NCBI GenBank assembly: GCA_028693695.1
Contig: JAQUUV010000023.1
Span: 1 to 17,948 of the forward strand
Direction: 5' to 3'
From: Syntrophomonas sp.
Lineage (GTDB): Bacteria; Bacillota; Syntrophomonadia; Syntrophomonadales; Syntrophomonadaceae
Length of the DNA stretch: 17,948 nt
A model generated the notes under the pieces. That model saw only the letters and a list, made by a program, of their open reading frames with translations, had not been told where the DNA came from and did no database searches. Position numbers and translations under genes: made by a program. Below, in pieces: positions 7,147 to 13,981 of the stretch. Numbering within the stretch: position 1 is the stretch's first letter; each line of letters begins with the position of its first letter.

Positions 7147-7470
7147 GTGATTACAATAGCACTATTAGGCGATCCATTTGTTGCTAATGTGCCCCGTCAA
7201 TTGTCAAATGATGAAATTCTCCAGGCTTTACGGGTTGATATGGCCGGTGAACTGGAAGCGATTATTGGTTATGAAGCTCATGCCATGGCAATATCTGATA
7301 CCAGGGTAAAGAAGGTTTTAGCACATATTGCGGACGAGGAACGACAGCATGTGGGTGAATTGCAACAACTTATTTTCATGCTGAACCCCAACGAACAGCA
7401 GATGATTGAACAGGGAAAACAAGCCGTACAGCAACAGCAGAATCAGAATTTTTCCCAACCCATGCAGTAA
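7147..7470 (+). CDS. Two-helix ferritin-like protein (EncFtn-like)
   Basis: A small 107-residue protein carrying half of a ferritin fold. Helix 1 has GELEAIIGYEAH (E35, E37, Y42), and helix 2 has ADEERQHVGEL (E65xxH68, E71). This spacing closely follows the encapsulated ferritin (EncFtn) pattern, in which two such chains assemble a four-helix di-iron site that oxidises Fe(II). A Q-rich tail (94-107) follows; I see no classic encapsulin-loading peptide, and there is no encapsulin gene here. A rubrerythrin or COQ7-like label is also possible. The start is uncertain: GTG 7147 overlaps its own purine-rich stretch (AGGGAG), and with that stretch as ribosome site the best-spaced codon would be a non-standard ATA at 7156. 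Last gene of the dedA-pilZ group. Confidence 0.75.
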   Translation: MITIALLGDPFVANVPRQLSNDEILQALRVDMAGELEAIIGYEAHAMAISDTRVKKVLAHIADEERQHVGELQQLIFMLNPNEQQMIEQGKQAVQQQQNQNFSQPMQ

Positions 7471-7507
7471 ACCCCACAGCAAGGGCGTGATAATGGAACA
7501 TAAATAT

Positions 7508-7552
7508 AGCTTTTGTGAATGATTATACTTAATTCGCAAAAGCTTTTTTTTA
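7508..7552 (+). terminator. Rho-independent terminator
   Basis: A 13-bp stem AGCTTTTGTGAAT (7508-7520) / ATTCGCAAAAGCT (7532-7544) with one G-T pair and an 11-nt loop, followed by a run of T (7544-7551). It closes the dedA-pilZ-ferritin operon 37 bp after the last stop. Confidence 0.85.
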
Positions 7553-7591
7553 TAAAATTAAAAGAAATTACGGAAAAGCACGGCTTTTGGT

Positions 7592-7597
7592 TATAAT
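7592..7597 (+). promoter_or_regulatory. Possible -10 element of the rluA-family gene
   Basis: A perfect TATAAT lies 32 bp upstream of the ATG at 7630 and just after the terminator. No good -35 is present at 16-18 bp (TTACGG at 7568 is poor). Confidence 0.35.
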
Positions 7598-7629
7598 AGG
7601 TTTACTTGGAATTAATCAAGGAGGATTTT

Positions 7630-8544
7630 ATGGACACATATAGCTATGGGCAACGGGGTAAGCAAACAGGAAAGGAACGGCAGACTCGTCTACTGGTATC
7701 GGAACCGATGGAGTTAATGCAATTTCTAATAGAAAAAATGCCCAATAAGGCACGTAATAATATTAAATCGTTATTGACCCACCGTCAGGTTCTAGTTGGC
7801 GAGAAGGTTGTTACCCAATATAATCATTTGTTACGGGTAGGACAGGAAGTTGTTATTAACTGGTCCCTAGTAAGAGATGAGGACCAAATCAAAGGCTTAA
7901 AAATAATCTACGAAGACTCCGAAATAATAGTCATTGATAAGCCTGCCGGACTGCTATCTATTGCTTCAGATAGTGAAAAGCAATATACTGCCTATCACCA
8001 GTTAACAGAGTATGTCAGGCGCGATAATCAGGAAAACCGAATATTTATTGTTCATCGTCTTGATAGAGATACCTCAGGGGTAATGCTCTTTTCTAAAAAC
8101 GAAGAAGTAAAACATTTATTGCAGGATGCATGGAAAGAGATCGTGGTTGATCGTGCCTATATCGCGGTAGTTGAGGGTCAGGTGGAAAAGATGGACGGTA
8201 CCGTCAGATCCTGGTTAAAGGAAACTAAAACCAAGCTAATGTATTCGAGTTCGATAAGCGGAGATGGCCTGGAAGCAATAACTCATTACCAAGTGCTACA
8301 GTCTGTACCTAAATACTCTCTACTGGAAATCAGGCTGGAAACTGGGAGAAAGAATCAGATTAGAGTTCATATGAAAGATATGGGCCACAGTATAATCGGT
8401 GATAAAAAGTATGGATCAACCACCAACCCAATCGGTCGACTTGGCCTGCATGCCCATATTCTTTCTTTTAAGCATCCTGTGACTGGTGAGTTGTTAAGCT
8501 TTGAAACGGAAGTACCCAAAAAGTTTTCGCGCTTGTTTCGATAG
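7630..8544 (+). CDS. RluA-family RNA pseudouridine synthase
   Basis: Converts specific uridines in rRNA or tRNA to pseudouridine; cytoplasmic, 304 residues. The N-terminal part (about 15-80) looks like an S4 RNA-binding domain (NNIKSLLTHRQVLVGEKVV), as in RluD-type enzymes. The catalytic domain has the VIDKPAGLLS opening (101-110) and the motif HRLDRDTSG (142-150) with catalytic Asp 145, then LETGRKNQIRVHM and HAHILSFKHPVTGE near the end. ATG 7630 is chosen because AAGGAGGA precedes it at good spacing; an in-frame TTG at 7606 would add eight residues. Which uridine is modified (RluD-, RluC- or YlyB-like) cannot be decided. It is a single-gene unit bounded by terminators on both sides. Confidence 0.92.
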   Translation: MDTYSYGQRGKQTGKERQTRLLVSEPMELMQFLIEKMPNKARNNIKSLLTHRQVLVGEKVVTQYNHLLRVGQEVVINWSLVRDEDQIKGLKIIYEDSEIIVIDKPAGLLSIASDSEKQYTAYHQLTEYVRRDNQENRIFIVHRLDRDTSGVMLFSKNEEVKHLLQDAWKEIVVDRAYIAVVEGQVEKMDGTVRSWLKETKTKLMYSSSISGDGLEAITHYQVLQSVPKYSLLEIRLETGRKNQIRVHMKDMGHSIIGDKKYGSTTNPIGRLGLHAHILSFKHPVTGELLSFETEVPKKFSRLFR

Positions 8545-8562
8545 GTTGATAATAATGAATTT

Positions 8563-8612
8563 AAAACCCCTTAGCGTGGCTTTATAGCCCTGCTAAGGGG
8601 TTTCGTCTTTTC
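8563..8612. terminator. Rho-independent terminator between convergent genes
   Basis: A perfect 12-bp stem AAACCCCTTAGC (8564-8575) / GCTAAGGGGTTT (8592-8603), with a smaller GGCTTTATAGCC fold in the loop, followed by a T-rich stretch to 8612. It ends the pseudouridine synthase transcript. The A run on the other side (8563-8566) could let it also stop the convergent SLH transcript. Confidence 0.8.
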
Positions 8613-8655
8613 TGAGTTATTAATCGATTTTAATAATGCGGAAAACCAAGCTTAT

Positions 8656-10698
8656 TTATAGTTCTTCAATGTATATATCCAGTACCTGAGTTTTTCCATG
8701 CCAAGAGGTATCTGTTACTTCAAACTCCTTGTCATCTATCTTAATCTTGGCTTCAATCAGTTTATAACTTGTATCCTGGTAAGTGAAATGGGAAGAATCA
8801 GATATAAATATCTGATCAAAAGTTACCCACTTGCTGCCAGTATAGATAGTAACGTCGTTGGTCCCTTCCTGGTATCTGGAATTACCTTGGAAGAATACAA
8901 CTTCAAGCGGTTGGTTGGCTAGGGTAGTATCTGCCAGAGACCCGATATCTATGACGGTGGCCTGCTCAGTAGAATTATAATGGATTTCATTAATAGTATA
9001 TATTTTATTATCTACCCGGCATTTAAAATCAGAATCCAAGGTGTACTGTCTGTTATCTATGCGTATCAGGTTACGTTGCACTACCATGGCTTGATCTAAA
9101 TCGTAAATAGAAGTTCCTTTAATAATCTTAACATCAGCAGCATTATAGTATTCACCATCTACTATAACCCATTCCTGGCTGCTGCCCTTATCGCAGTAAA
9201 AGATGAATTTAGATTTGTTAATATTCAGCATATTTATTTTATACTGCATATCGTCAACGATCATCATTACCTGGTTATAGGGATACACCTTATCCCTTTC
9301 ACCTCCACAAAAATTCCCGGTACCATCAATGGTGACTTCAGAGAGAGCACATTTTTTTCCACCTATAATAAAGTCAAGGTTGTTAATGCTGTTTAAAGCA
9401 ATAGTAGTATTATCAACAAAAATGGCGGCAATATCAGAAATACCCAGTTGCTCCATGAGTACCGAGTCGGTGGCTTCCAACTGCATTACGGTGTCTTGTT
9501 GGGTCAGTTCAATTTTCTTAATATCATAAAAATTACGTTTTCCTGTAGAGCCTCCGGAGGCATTGGTGGCAATGGTAATCTTATCAGTGCTTAGATTATA
9601 TGTCTGGCTGCCAACCTTCACTTTATATTCATCAATAATTCCCATATCCGAAAGGTAATAACCCTGATTGGCAGATTTAACAAATAAGCTGACATAATCG
9701 CTGTTATAGCCGTAATCCCCCGCTTTAAATTTAAAAATTTTACGATAGCCCGATGAAACCACCAGCTTATCTCCACTTACTGTAACCTTGTCAATGCCAT
9801 AACGTATATTATTGATGACAATATCCGGGTTGTTGCTATCACTGTCCATTTCAAAGGTATATGTGTTATTAACATTTATACTAGAGCTGTTGATGGACAT
9901 AGACTTAACCGGTACTTCTATGTAATTCACTATAAAAGATATGGGAACCGTGTTAGTATCGTACAGATCATCTCCTATAGACACGTATCTTATACTGCCA
10001 GTAGTCCCAGTGGTGACCGGGGAAGTCACAGTGGAAGTAGTCGGTATGGCCGGTACTTTACCCTGCTGGGCCAAAAATTTGTATAAGACTGTACAAGCTT
10101 GACCTCGTGGCAGGTCGTTAAAAGGTTCAAAATTACCGTTGGAGTAGCCTGACATAAGGCCCAAATCTGCTGCTGTTTTAATATAGCCACGGTACATGCT
10201 AAGTTGTACCTTATCGTTGTCTTTAAAGGTGGTCATTGCACTAGTGGCACTCTTGCCCAGGGCACGAACCAACATGGCACATGCTTCACTGCGTTTAATT
10301 GCGCCTTCAGGTACCAACTCTGACTTATTATTTGATTTATTTAAGTATTCTTTGGGCTCCAGTATGCCGAGCTTGGCTGCCTCATTTATCGCTGCTAATG
10401 CCCAATAATCACCAGCGGTATCGGTAAAATAACGGCTGGTTTTGTCGCTAGGAGTAATTCCCATGCAACTAATTAGAAGACTGGTAAATTCCGCTCTGGT
10501 CATACTTTTATCCGGTTTAAAAGTACCATCCGGATTTCCCAAAACATAGCCCAGGCTCGAAAGCTGATTGATATAGTCTTTGGCCCAGTGAGCTTGCGCA
10601 TCTTTAAACACCTGGTTTGCTGCTATACAAGATCCCGTACCTACAAGAAGGAAAACCATAGCTAGCATTAAACAGTAACTCCATATCTTCTTTTTCAT
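8656..10698 (-). CDS. Exported S-layer-homology (SLH) protein with repetitive C-terminal region
   Basis: A 680-residue cell-surface protein. A signal peptide (about 1-26: KKK, hydrophobic core, then CIAA) is followed by three SLH domains (about 30-80, 90-149, 157-212), the first with HWAKDYINQLSSLGYV and MTRAEFTSLL. SLH triplets bind secondary cell-wall polymer and anchor proteins to the wall. A T/S/P-rich linker (218-237) leads to about 440 residues with no fold I recognise. This part carries a degenerate beta-type unit (hydrophobic-x-V-D-[ND]-x-x-Y-x-[IL]) at about 293, 360, 426, 443, 479, 511, 546, 561, 637 and 652. Start ATG 10698 follows GAGGAGG at 7-nt spacing. It is monocistronic and faces the baeRF-like gene across a 519-bp gap. 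Confidence 0.9.
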   Translation of the reverse strand: MKKKIWSYCLMLAMVFLLVGTGSCIAANQVFKDAQAHWAKDYINQLSSLGYVLGNPDGTFKPDKSMTRAEFTSLLISCMGITPSDKTSRYFTDTAGDYWALAAINEAAKLGILEPKEYLNKSNNKSELVPEGAIKRSEACAMLVRALGKSATSAMTTFKDNDKVQLSMYRGYIKTAADLGLMSGYSNGNFEPFNDLPRGQACTVLYKFLAQQGKVPAIPTTSTVTSPVTTGTTGSIRYVSIGDDLYDTNTVPISFIVNYIEVPVKSMSINSSSINVNNTYTFEMDSDSNNPDIVINNIRYGIDKVTVSGDKLVVSSGYRKIFKFKAGDYGYNSDYVSLFVKSANQGYYLSDMGIIDEYKVKVGSQTYNLSTDKITIATNASGGSTGKRNFYDIKKIELTQQDTVMQLEATDSVLMEQLGISDIAAIFVDNTTIALNSINNLDFIIGGKKCALSEVTIDGTGNFCGGERDKVYPYNQVMMIVDDMQYKINMLNINKSKFIFYCDKGSSQEWVIVDGEYYNAADVKIIKGTSIYDLDQAMVVQRNLIRIDNRQYTLDSDFKCRVDNKIYTINEIHYNSTEQATVIDIGSLADTTLANQPLEVVFFQGNSRYQEGTNDVTIYTGSKWVTFDQIFISDSSHFTYQDTSYKLIEAKIKIDDKEFEVTDTSWHGKTQVLDIYIEEL

Positions 10699-10895
10699 TC
10701 CTTAACCTCCTCAATAATACACCAACCAAATTTCATACAATTACTTGCTAATTTCAGTCACTTCTTAACAAATCAATCGACCACTTTGGTTAATTATAAC
10801 ATTAGTGGGCTTTATGAAGCCAATATAATCTGCGCCTAATATTTACATCCATTATAAAATTATGGGTTATCCTTATACTACGCAATGAATGAAAC

Positions 10896-10916
10896 TACAC
10901 TTTCACAATAAGTGTA
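10896..10916. promoter_or_regulatory. Small inverted repeat, possible operator
   Basis: TACACTT (10896-10902) and AAGTGTA (10910-10916) form a perfect 7-bp inverted repeat with a 7-bp centre, about 200 bp upstream of the SLH gene. It could be a regulator site or a chance palindrome in AT-rich DNA. Confidence 0.25.
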
Positions 10917-11017
10917 AACTCAAGTTTCGCAGTTAATGGATGATGCGCAGCAAATAAACTGATGATATTTCTAATAACGATAAACGGGAGAACGGGATTT
11001 TGCTGTTGACTGTAATA

Positions 11018-11097
11018 GCGTGTTGTGGGGACGGTCCTTTTGACACGCCAAATAGGAACCGGCGAGGCGTGTCAAAAGGACCGTCCCCACAACACGC
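11018..11097. repeat. REP-type long perfect palindrome, member 1
   Basis: Two perfect 32-bp inverted arms (11018-11049 and 11066-11097) around a 16-bp loop. Each arm has the core GGGGACGGTCCTTTTG flanked by GCGTGT and ACACGC, so the arm ends are themselves inverted copies of one word. After the right arm, CACAACACG is duplicated in tandem (to about 11107). It is the same kind of element as 12400-12477. Its likely nature is a dispersed palindromic repeat mobilised in trans (REP/RAYT-like); that is inference, since no such transposase is in the window. Confidence 0.8.
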
Positions 11098-11217
11098 CCA
11101 CAACACGGAATGACAACTCTTCTTATGTCGCATAATCAGTCAACTGCGATTTTTTATTTTAAGGGTAAAAAAATAGTCTAGCGGGGCAAGATAATTACAA
11201 GATGAGGAGGTTATAAA

Positions 11218-12384
11218 ATGAACTTATTAACCAGAGAAGATTTAATGACTCTGATGAAAAAGCAAGATGATATCTGTATTACCATTTATATGCCTACCTA
11301 CCGAGCAGGAAGCGAAATCCGGCAGGGACGAATCAGGCTGAAAAATCTGCTAGTAGAAGCTGAGCGACGTTTAATAAGCAGCGGAATGCGCTCCCCTGAA
11401 GCTAAACGCTTATTGGAACCAGTTCAAGAACTAGTACTCAATAATCAATTCTGGCAGCAGCAGCGGGATGGACTGGCTATATTTCTATCAGCAGACATGT
11501 TCTATTACTACTACCTTCCGGTGATGGTTGACGAATTTTTGCAGATTGGCAAGCGCTTTCATTTAAAACCGCTTCTTCCTTTGCTAAGCGAGGATGGATT
11601 GTTTTATGTTTTGGCCCTCAGCCAAAACGCTGTCCGGGTGCTGCAGTGTACTCGTGCCAGTGTAAGAGAAATAGAACTCGATAATATTCCTCATAGTCTG
11701 GCCGAAGCTCTTAAGTATGATGACTATGATGACCCCGAGAGGCAGGTTCAATCCCACAGCACTAACCTGGTAGGAACTAATAATAAAGCAGAAGCAACTA
11801 TATTTCATGGCCACGGGGTAGGTAACGACGATACCAAACCAAACATTTTACGGTATTTCCAATTGATTGACCGGGGTTTATATGATTTGCTGCGAGATGA
11901 AAAGGCTCCTCTGGTACTGGTAGGAGTCGAGTTTCTATTTTCTATTTACAGGGAAGCAAATACCTATGCTTATTTAGCTGATGAAGGGGTTCCAGGTAAT
12001 CCAGAGGAACTCTGTGCGGAAGATTTGCAGACCCTGGCCTGGCCACTTGTAGAACATTATTTCCATAAAGCCGAACAGGAAGCCATAACTTACTATGGTC
12101 CTTTTAAGGGTACGGGACTAACCACACACGATATAAGCGAGGCTGCTCCAGCAGCCTACAATGGACAAGTAGAAATACTGTTTCTGGCAGATGGTGCTAA
12201 GCAATGGGGCAGATTTGACCCTCAGATAAATGGGGTCCACATGCACCAAGAAGCTGAACTTGATGATGAAGATTTATTCGACTTTACTGCCATTCAGACT
12301 ATTATCAACGGCGGAACCGTCTATGTTGTTGAAGCGGATAGAGTCCCCGATGGTGAATCGTTGGCAGCTTTGTTGCGGTATTAA
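11218..12384 (+). CDS. baeRF-like protein (bacterial relative of archaeo-eukaryotic release factor 1)
   Basis: A 388-residue cytoplasmic protein that I place, with moderate confidence, in the baeRF group (family 3-like), bacterial proteins with an eRF1/Pelota-like fold thought to act on ribosomes. Supporting blocks are the N-terminal ICITIYMPTYRAGSEIRQGRIRLKNLL (written here in parts: ICITIYMPTY at 19-28 and RIRLKNLL at 38-45), QQQRDGLAIFLS (80-91), FHGHGVGNDD (196-205), ILRYFQLIDRGLYDLL (210-225), PLVLVGVEFLFSIYREAN (231-248) and the C-terminal GGTVYVVEADRVP. The HGHG lies where related proteins have a glycine-rich loop. Start ATG 11218 follows GAGGAGG. It is monocistronic, between two long palindromes. 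Biochemical role is unknown. Confidence 0.7.
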   Translation: MNLLTREDLMTLMKKQDDICITIYMPTYRAGSEIRQGRIRLKNLLVEAERRLISSGMRSPEAKRLLEPVQELVLNNQFWQQQRDGLAIFLSADMFYYYYLPVMVDEFLQIGKRFHLKPLLPLLSEDGLFYVLALSQNAVRVLQCTRASVREIELDNIPHSLAEALKYDDYDDPERQVQSHSTNLVGTNNKAEATIFHGHGVGNDDTKPNILRYFQLIDRGLYDLLRDEKAPLVLVGVEFLFSIYREANTYAYLADEGVPGNPEELCAEDLQTLAWPLVEHYFHKAEQEAITYYGPFKGTGLTTHDISEAAPAAYNGQVEILFLADGAKQWGRFDPQINGVHMHQEAELDDEDLFDFTAIQTIINGGTVYVVEADRVPDGESLAALLRY

Positions 12385-12399
12385 TCTATCGAGATAACC

Positions 12400-12477
12400 G
12401 GAAGCAAGGGGACGGTTCTTTTGCTTCCTTTTCTTTGGATCCTGGGAAGGAAGCAAAAGAACCGTCCCCTTGCTTCC
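12400..12477. repeat. REP-type long perfect palindrome, member 2
   Basis: Two perfect 29-bp inverted arms (12400-12428 and 12449-12477) around a 20-bp loop. Each arm carries the core GGGGACGGTTCTTTTG flanked by GGAAGC and CTTCC. It has the same core as member 1 but a different flanking word. It sits between the convergent baeRF-like and marR genes and would fold into a very stable RNA hairpin, so it may act as a terminator. Confidence 0.8.
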
Positions 12478-12485
12478 CCCTCATT

Positions 12486-12905
12486 TTATAGGTTCTGATC
12501 CAGTCTAGATAATGATTTTTCAAAAAGTTCCACCTTATCCGGATCGAGAATGTCTTTAATATAGCGATTGAATTCCTGTCCTACGGGCAGTAATTCTTCG
12601 GCCAGTTGCCGCCCTTTGGGGGTAAGGAATATCTGCAAACTACGTCGGTCGGAAGGATCTTCTATCCTCTGTACCAAACTTTCTTTAAAAAGCCGATCAA
12701 TTACGCCTGTAACAGCAGGGCTGTCCAGTTGTATACGGAAGGCAATGTCCTTTACATTACTTCCTTCATTGTCCAGTAAATCAAAGAGCACAAATGATTG
12801 GGTAGCTGTTATACCGTATTTTGCGCACTGGTTATTGTAGTTACGGCTTATTTTACGGGATAGGGCGGCCAGACGAAAACACCAGAATGTAGTAAAATTA
12901 TCCAC
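12486..12905 (-). CDS. MarR-family transcriptional regulator
   Basis: A 139-residue dimeric winged-helix regulator of normal MarR length. The DNA-binding domain is visible as ITATQSFVLFDLLDNEG (32-48), the recognition region DSPAVTGVIDRLFKESLVQR (61-80) and the wing DPSDRRS (83-89), followed by LTPKGRQLAEEL and a C-terminal dimerisation helix. The start is GTG 12905 behind AAAGGAG at 7-nt spacing. Its own promoter and the promoter of the upstream acd-fix operon share TAATATRTTA-type repeats, which argues for autoregulation and for control of the operon. The ligand may be an acyl-CoA or fatty acid, as in some other MarR proteins next to fatty-acid genes, but nothing in the sequence shows this. 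Confidence 0.92.
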   Translation of the reverse strand: MDNFTTFWCFRLAALSRKISRNYNNQCAKYGITATQSFVLFDLLDNEGSNVKDIAFRIQLDSPAVTGVIDRLFKESLVQRIEDPSDRRSLQIFLTPKGRQLAEELLPVGQEFNRYIKDILDPDKVELFEKSLSRLDQNL

Positions 12906-12921
12906 AGATAAACTCCTTTGT

Positions 12922-12954
12922 TAATATATTATTTATTATCAGACTAATATATTA
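12922..12954. promoter_or_regulatory. Candidate MarR operator at the marR promoter
   Basis: Two exact copies of the palindrome TAATATATTA (12922-12931 and 12945-12954), 23 bp apart centre to centre. The distal one touches the -10 hexamer and the other lies between the predicted transcription start and the GTG start codon. A dimer bound here would block transcription. A near-identical 17-mer (one mismatch) lies in the acd promoter at 17642-17658. Confidence 0.5.
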
Positions 12955-12982
12955 TGCTAATGTTTTTCCAACAACACGTCAA
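12954..12982 (-). promoter_or_regulatory. Candidate promoter of marR
   Basis: On the minus strand: TTGACG (12982-12977), 17-bp spacer, TAGCAT (12959-12954), giving a leader of roughly 40 nt. The architecture and even parts of the spacer (GGAAAA, terminal CAT) resemble the acd promoter. An alternative pairing TTGTTG/TATATT, 8 bp downstream, is also possible. Confidence 0.5.
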
Positions 12983-13041
12983 TCTACTATCTCATCCTAT
13001 TATTTCTGACCCTTGTAAGTTACATTCCACCCAAACCATCC

Positions 13042-13977
13042 CTAATATCCCAGAGCCTTATTTAGTTCGGGCAATACTTCCTTGAGATCCGCCACCATGG
13101 CGTAATCGGCCATCTGCAGAATATAAGCGTTCTCGTCATTGTTGATGGCTATTATAGTATTAGCATCGCGTATACCTACGTTGAACTGCACCTGTCCGGA
13201 AATACCCAGTATGATTGCCAATTGTGGTTTGCATTTTTTGCCTGACAAACCTACTATTCGGTCTTCCGGCAGCCATTTCTTATCAGTGGCTACGGGCTTA
13301 GAGCAAGCAATTTCTCCGCCCAGGGCTCTGGCTATGCTCTCTGCCAACACCATATCACCCTGTTCCATTCCCTGTCCAACCACCACTAAAATATCTGCTG
13401 CTTCTATATCAGCGGCATCCCCGGCTTTGCTCCTGCTTTCCAATACCTTGATGAGCGACGATTCGATCTCGATGGCCATTTCCTTCAAGCTGCCGCTATC
13501 TTGGAGTCCCGCCGGTTCAAAAGAACGAGGCGCTAAAGCAATTACCTGCATATCCGTCTCAATTTGCTGGGTAGCAATTGTCGCTCCACCAAGGGCATTC
13601 CGGGCACATTGCACTTTTCCATCCTTTACCTGCAAACTAGTTACATCACTGAGGCAGCCAGCATCAAGTTTCTGAGCTAGTCGACCAGACAGTTCCTTGC
13701 CTCTGCGGTTGGAAGATAAAATCACAATAGAGGCATCCAATTTTCCAGCAGCCTGTTGCAGAGCCGATGCTACAGCGGCTGTGTCGGCCAGGTTAAGATT
13801 TTGCTCCTTAATATGGTAAGTTTCAGCCCCCTGGGCCACCATTTCCTCTGCCTGTTTATCACTGTTGATGCACAGTATCTTAATGTTTAAACCAGTGCCT
13901 TTTGCAATCAGCCGGGCCGCAGTGAGCAGTTCCAGGGCTAGTTTGCTTTTTTCGCTGTAAATTAGTATTCCTGCCAT
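13042..13977 (-). CDS. fixB: Electron-transfer flavoprotein alpha subunit, FixB type
   Basis: A 311-residue EtfA/FixB. The N-terminal domain (about 1-190) packs against FixA, and the C-terminal domain (about 195-311) binds the electron-shuttling FAD, with GQGMEQGD, the segment GLSGKKCKPQLAIILGISG (243-261), GIRDANTIIAINND and ADYAMVADL. Two residues that contact this flavin in most ETFs are changed: the Arg of the usual SR(A/P) motif is Lys (SKP, K227), and the His of the usual SGxxQH is Phe (GISGQVQF, F265). ATG 13977 is chosen because GGGAGGT lies 6 nt upstream; a start at 13992 would overlap fixA. It is 4 nt after fixA and is last in the operon. Partners are FixA, FixC and FixX. Confidence 0.92.
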   Translation of the reverse strand: MAGILIYSEKSKLALELLTAARLIAKGTGLNIKILCINSDKQAEEMVAQGAETYHIKEQNLNLADTAAVASALQQAAGKLDASIVILSSNRRGKELSGRLAQKLDAGCLSDVTSLQVKDGKVQCARNALGGATIATQQIETDMQVIALAPRSFEPAGLQDSGSLKEMAIEIESSLIKVLESRSKAGDAADIEAADILVVVGQGMEQGDMVLAESIARALGGEIACSKPVATDKKWLPEDRIVGLSGKKCKPQLAIILGISGQVQFNVGIRDANTIIAINNDENAYILQMADYAMVADLKEVLPELNKALGY

Positions 13978-13981
13978 TTCA

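Larger units (their letters stand above)
10699..11217. other. 519-bp divergent intergenic region
   Basis: This gap must contain the promoters of both the SLH gene and the baeRF-like gene, but I see no convincing -35/-10 pair for either. It contains a small GGCTT-TATG-AAGCC hairpin (about 10809-10822), a 7-bp inverted repeat TACACTT/AAGTGTA (10896-10916), and the long palindrome at 11018-11097, itself enclosed by an outer inverted repeat (11005-11020 and 11129-11144). The minus-strand reading frame over the palindrome (10933-11133) is not a gene. Confidence 0.5.

Noticed and set aside
10933..11133. 66-codon minus-strand reading frame over the long palindrome
   Set aside because: It is translated palindrome (the arms read FDTPRR / VSKGPS), with no coding signature.
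13139..13675. 178-codon plus-strand frame opposite fixB
   Set aside because: Antisense shadow of a clearly conserved ETF gene; S/P/A-rich composition typical of a reversed reading of a coding strand.
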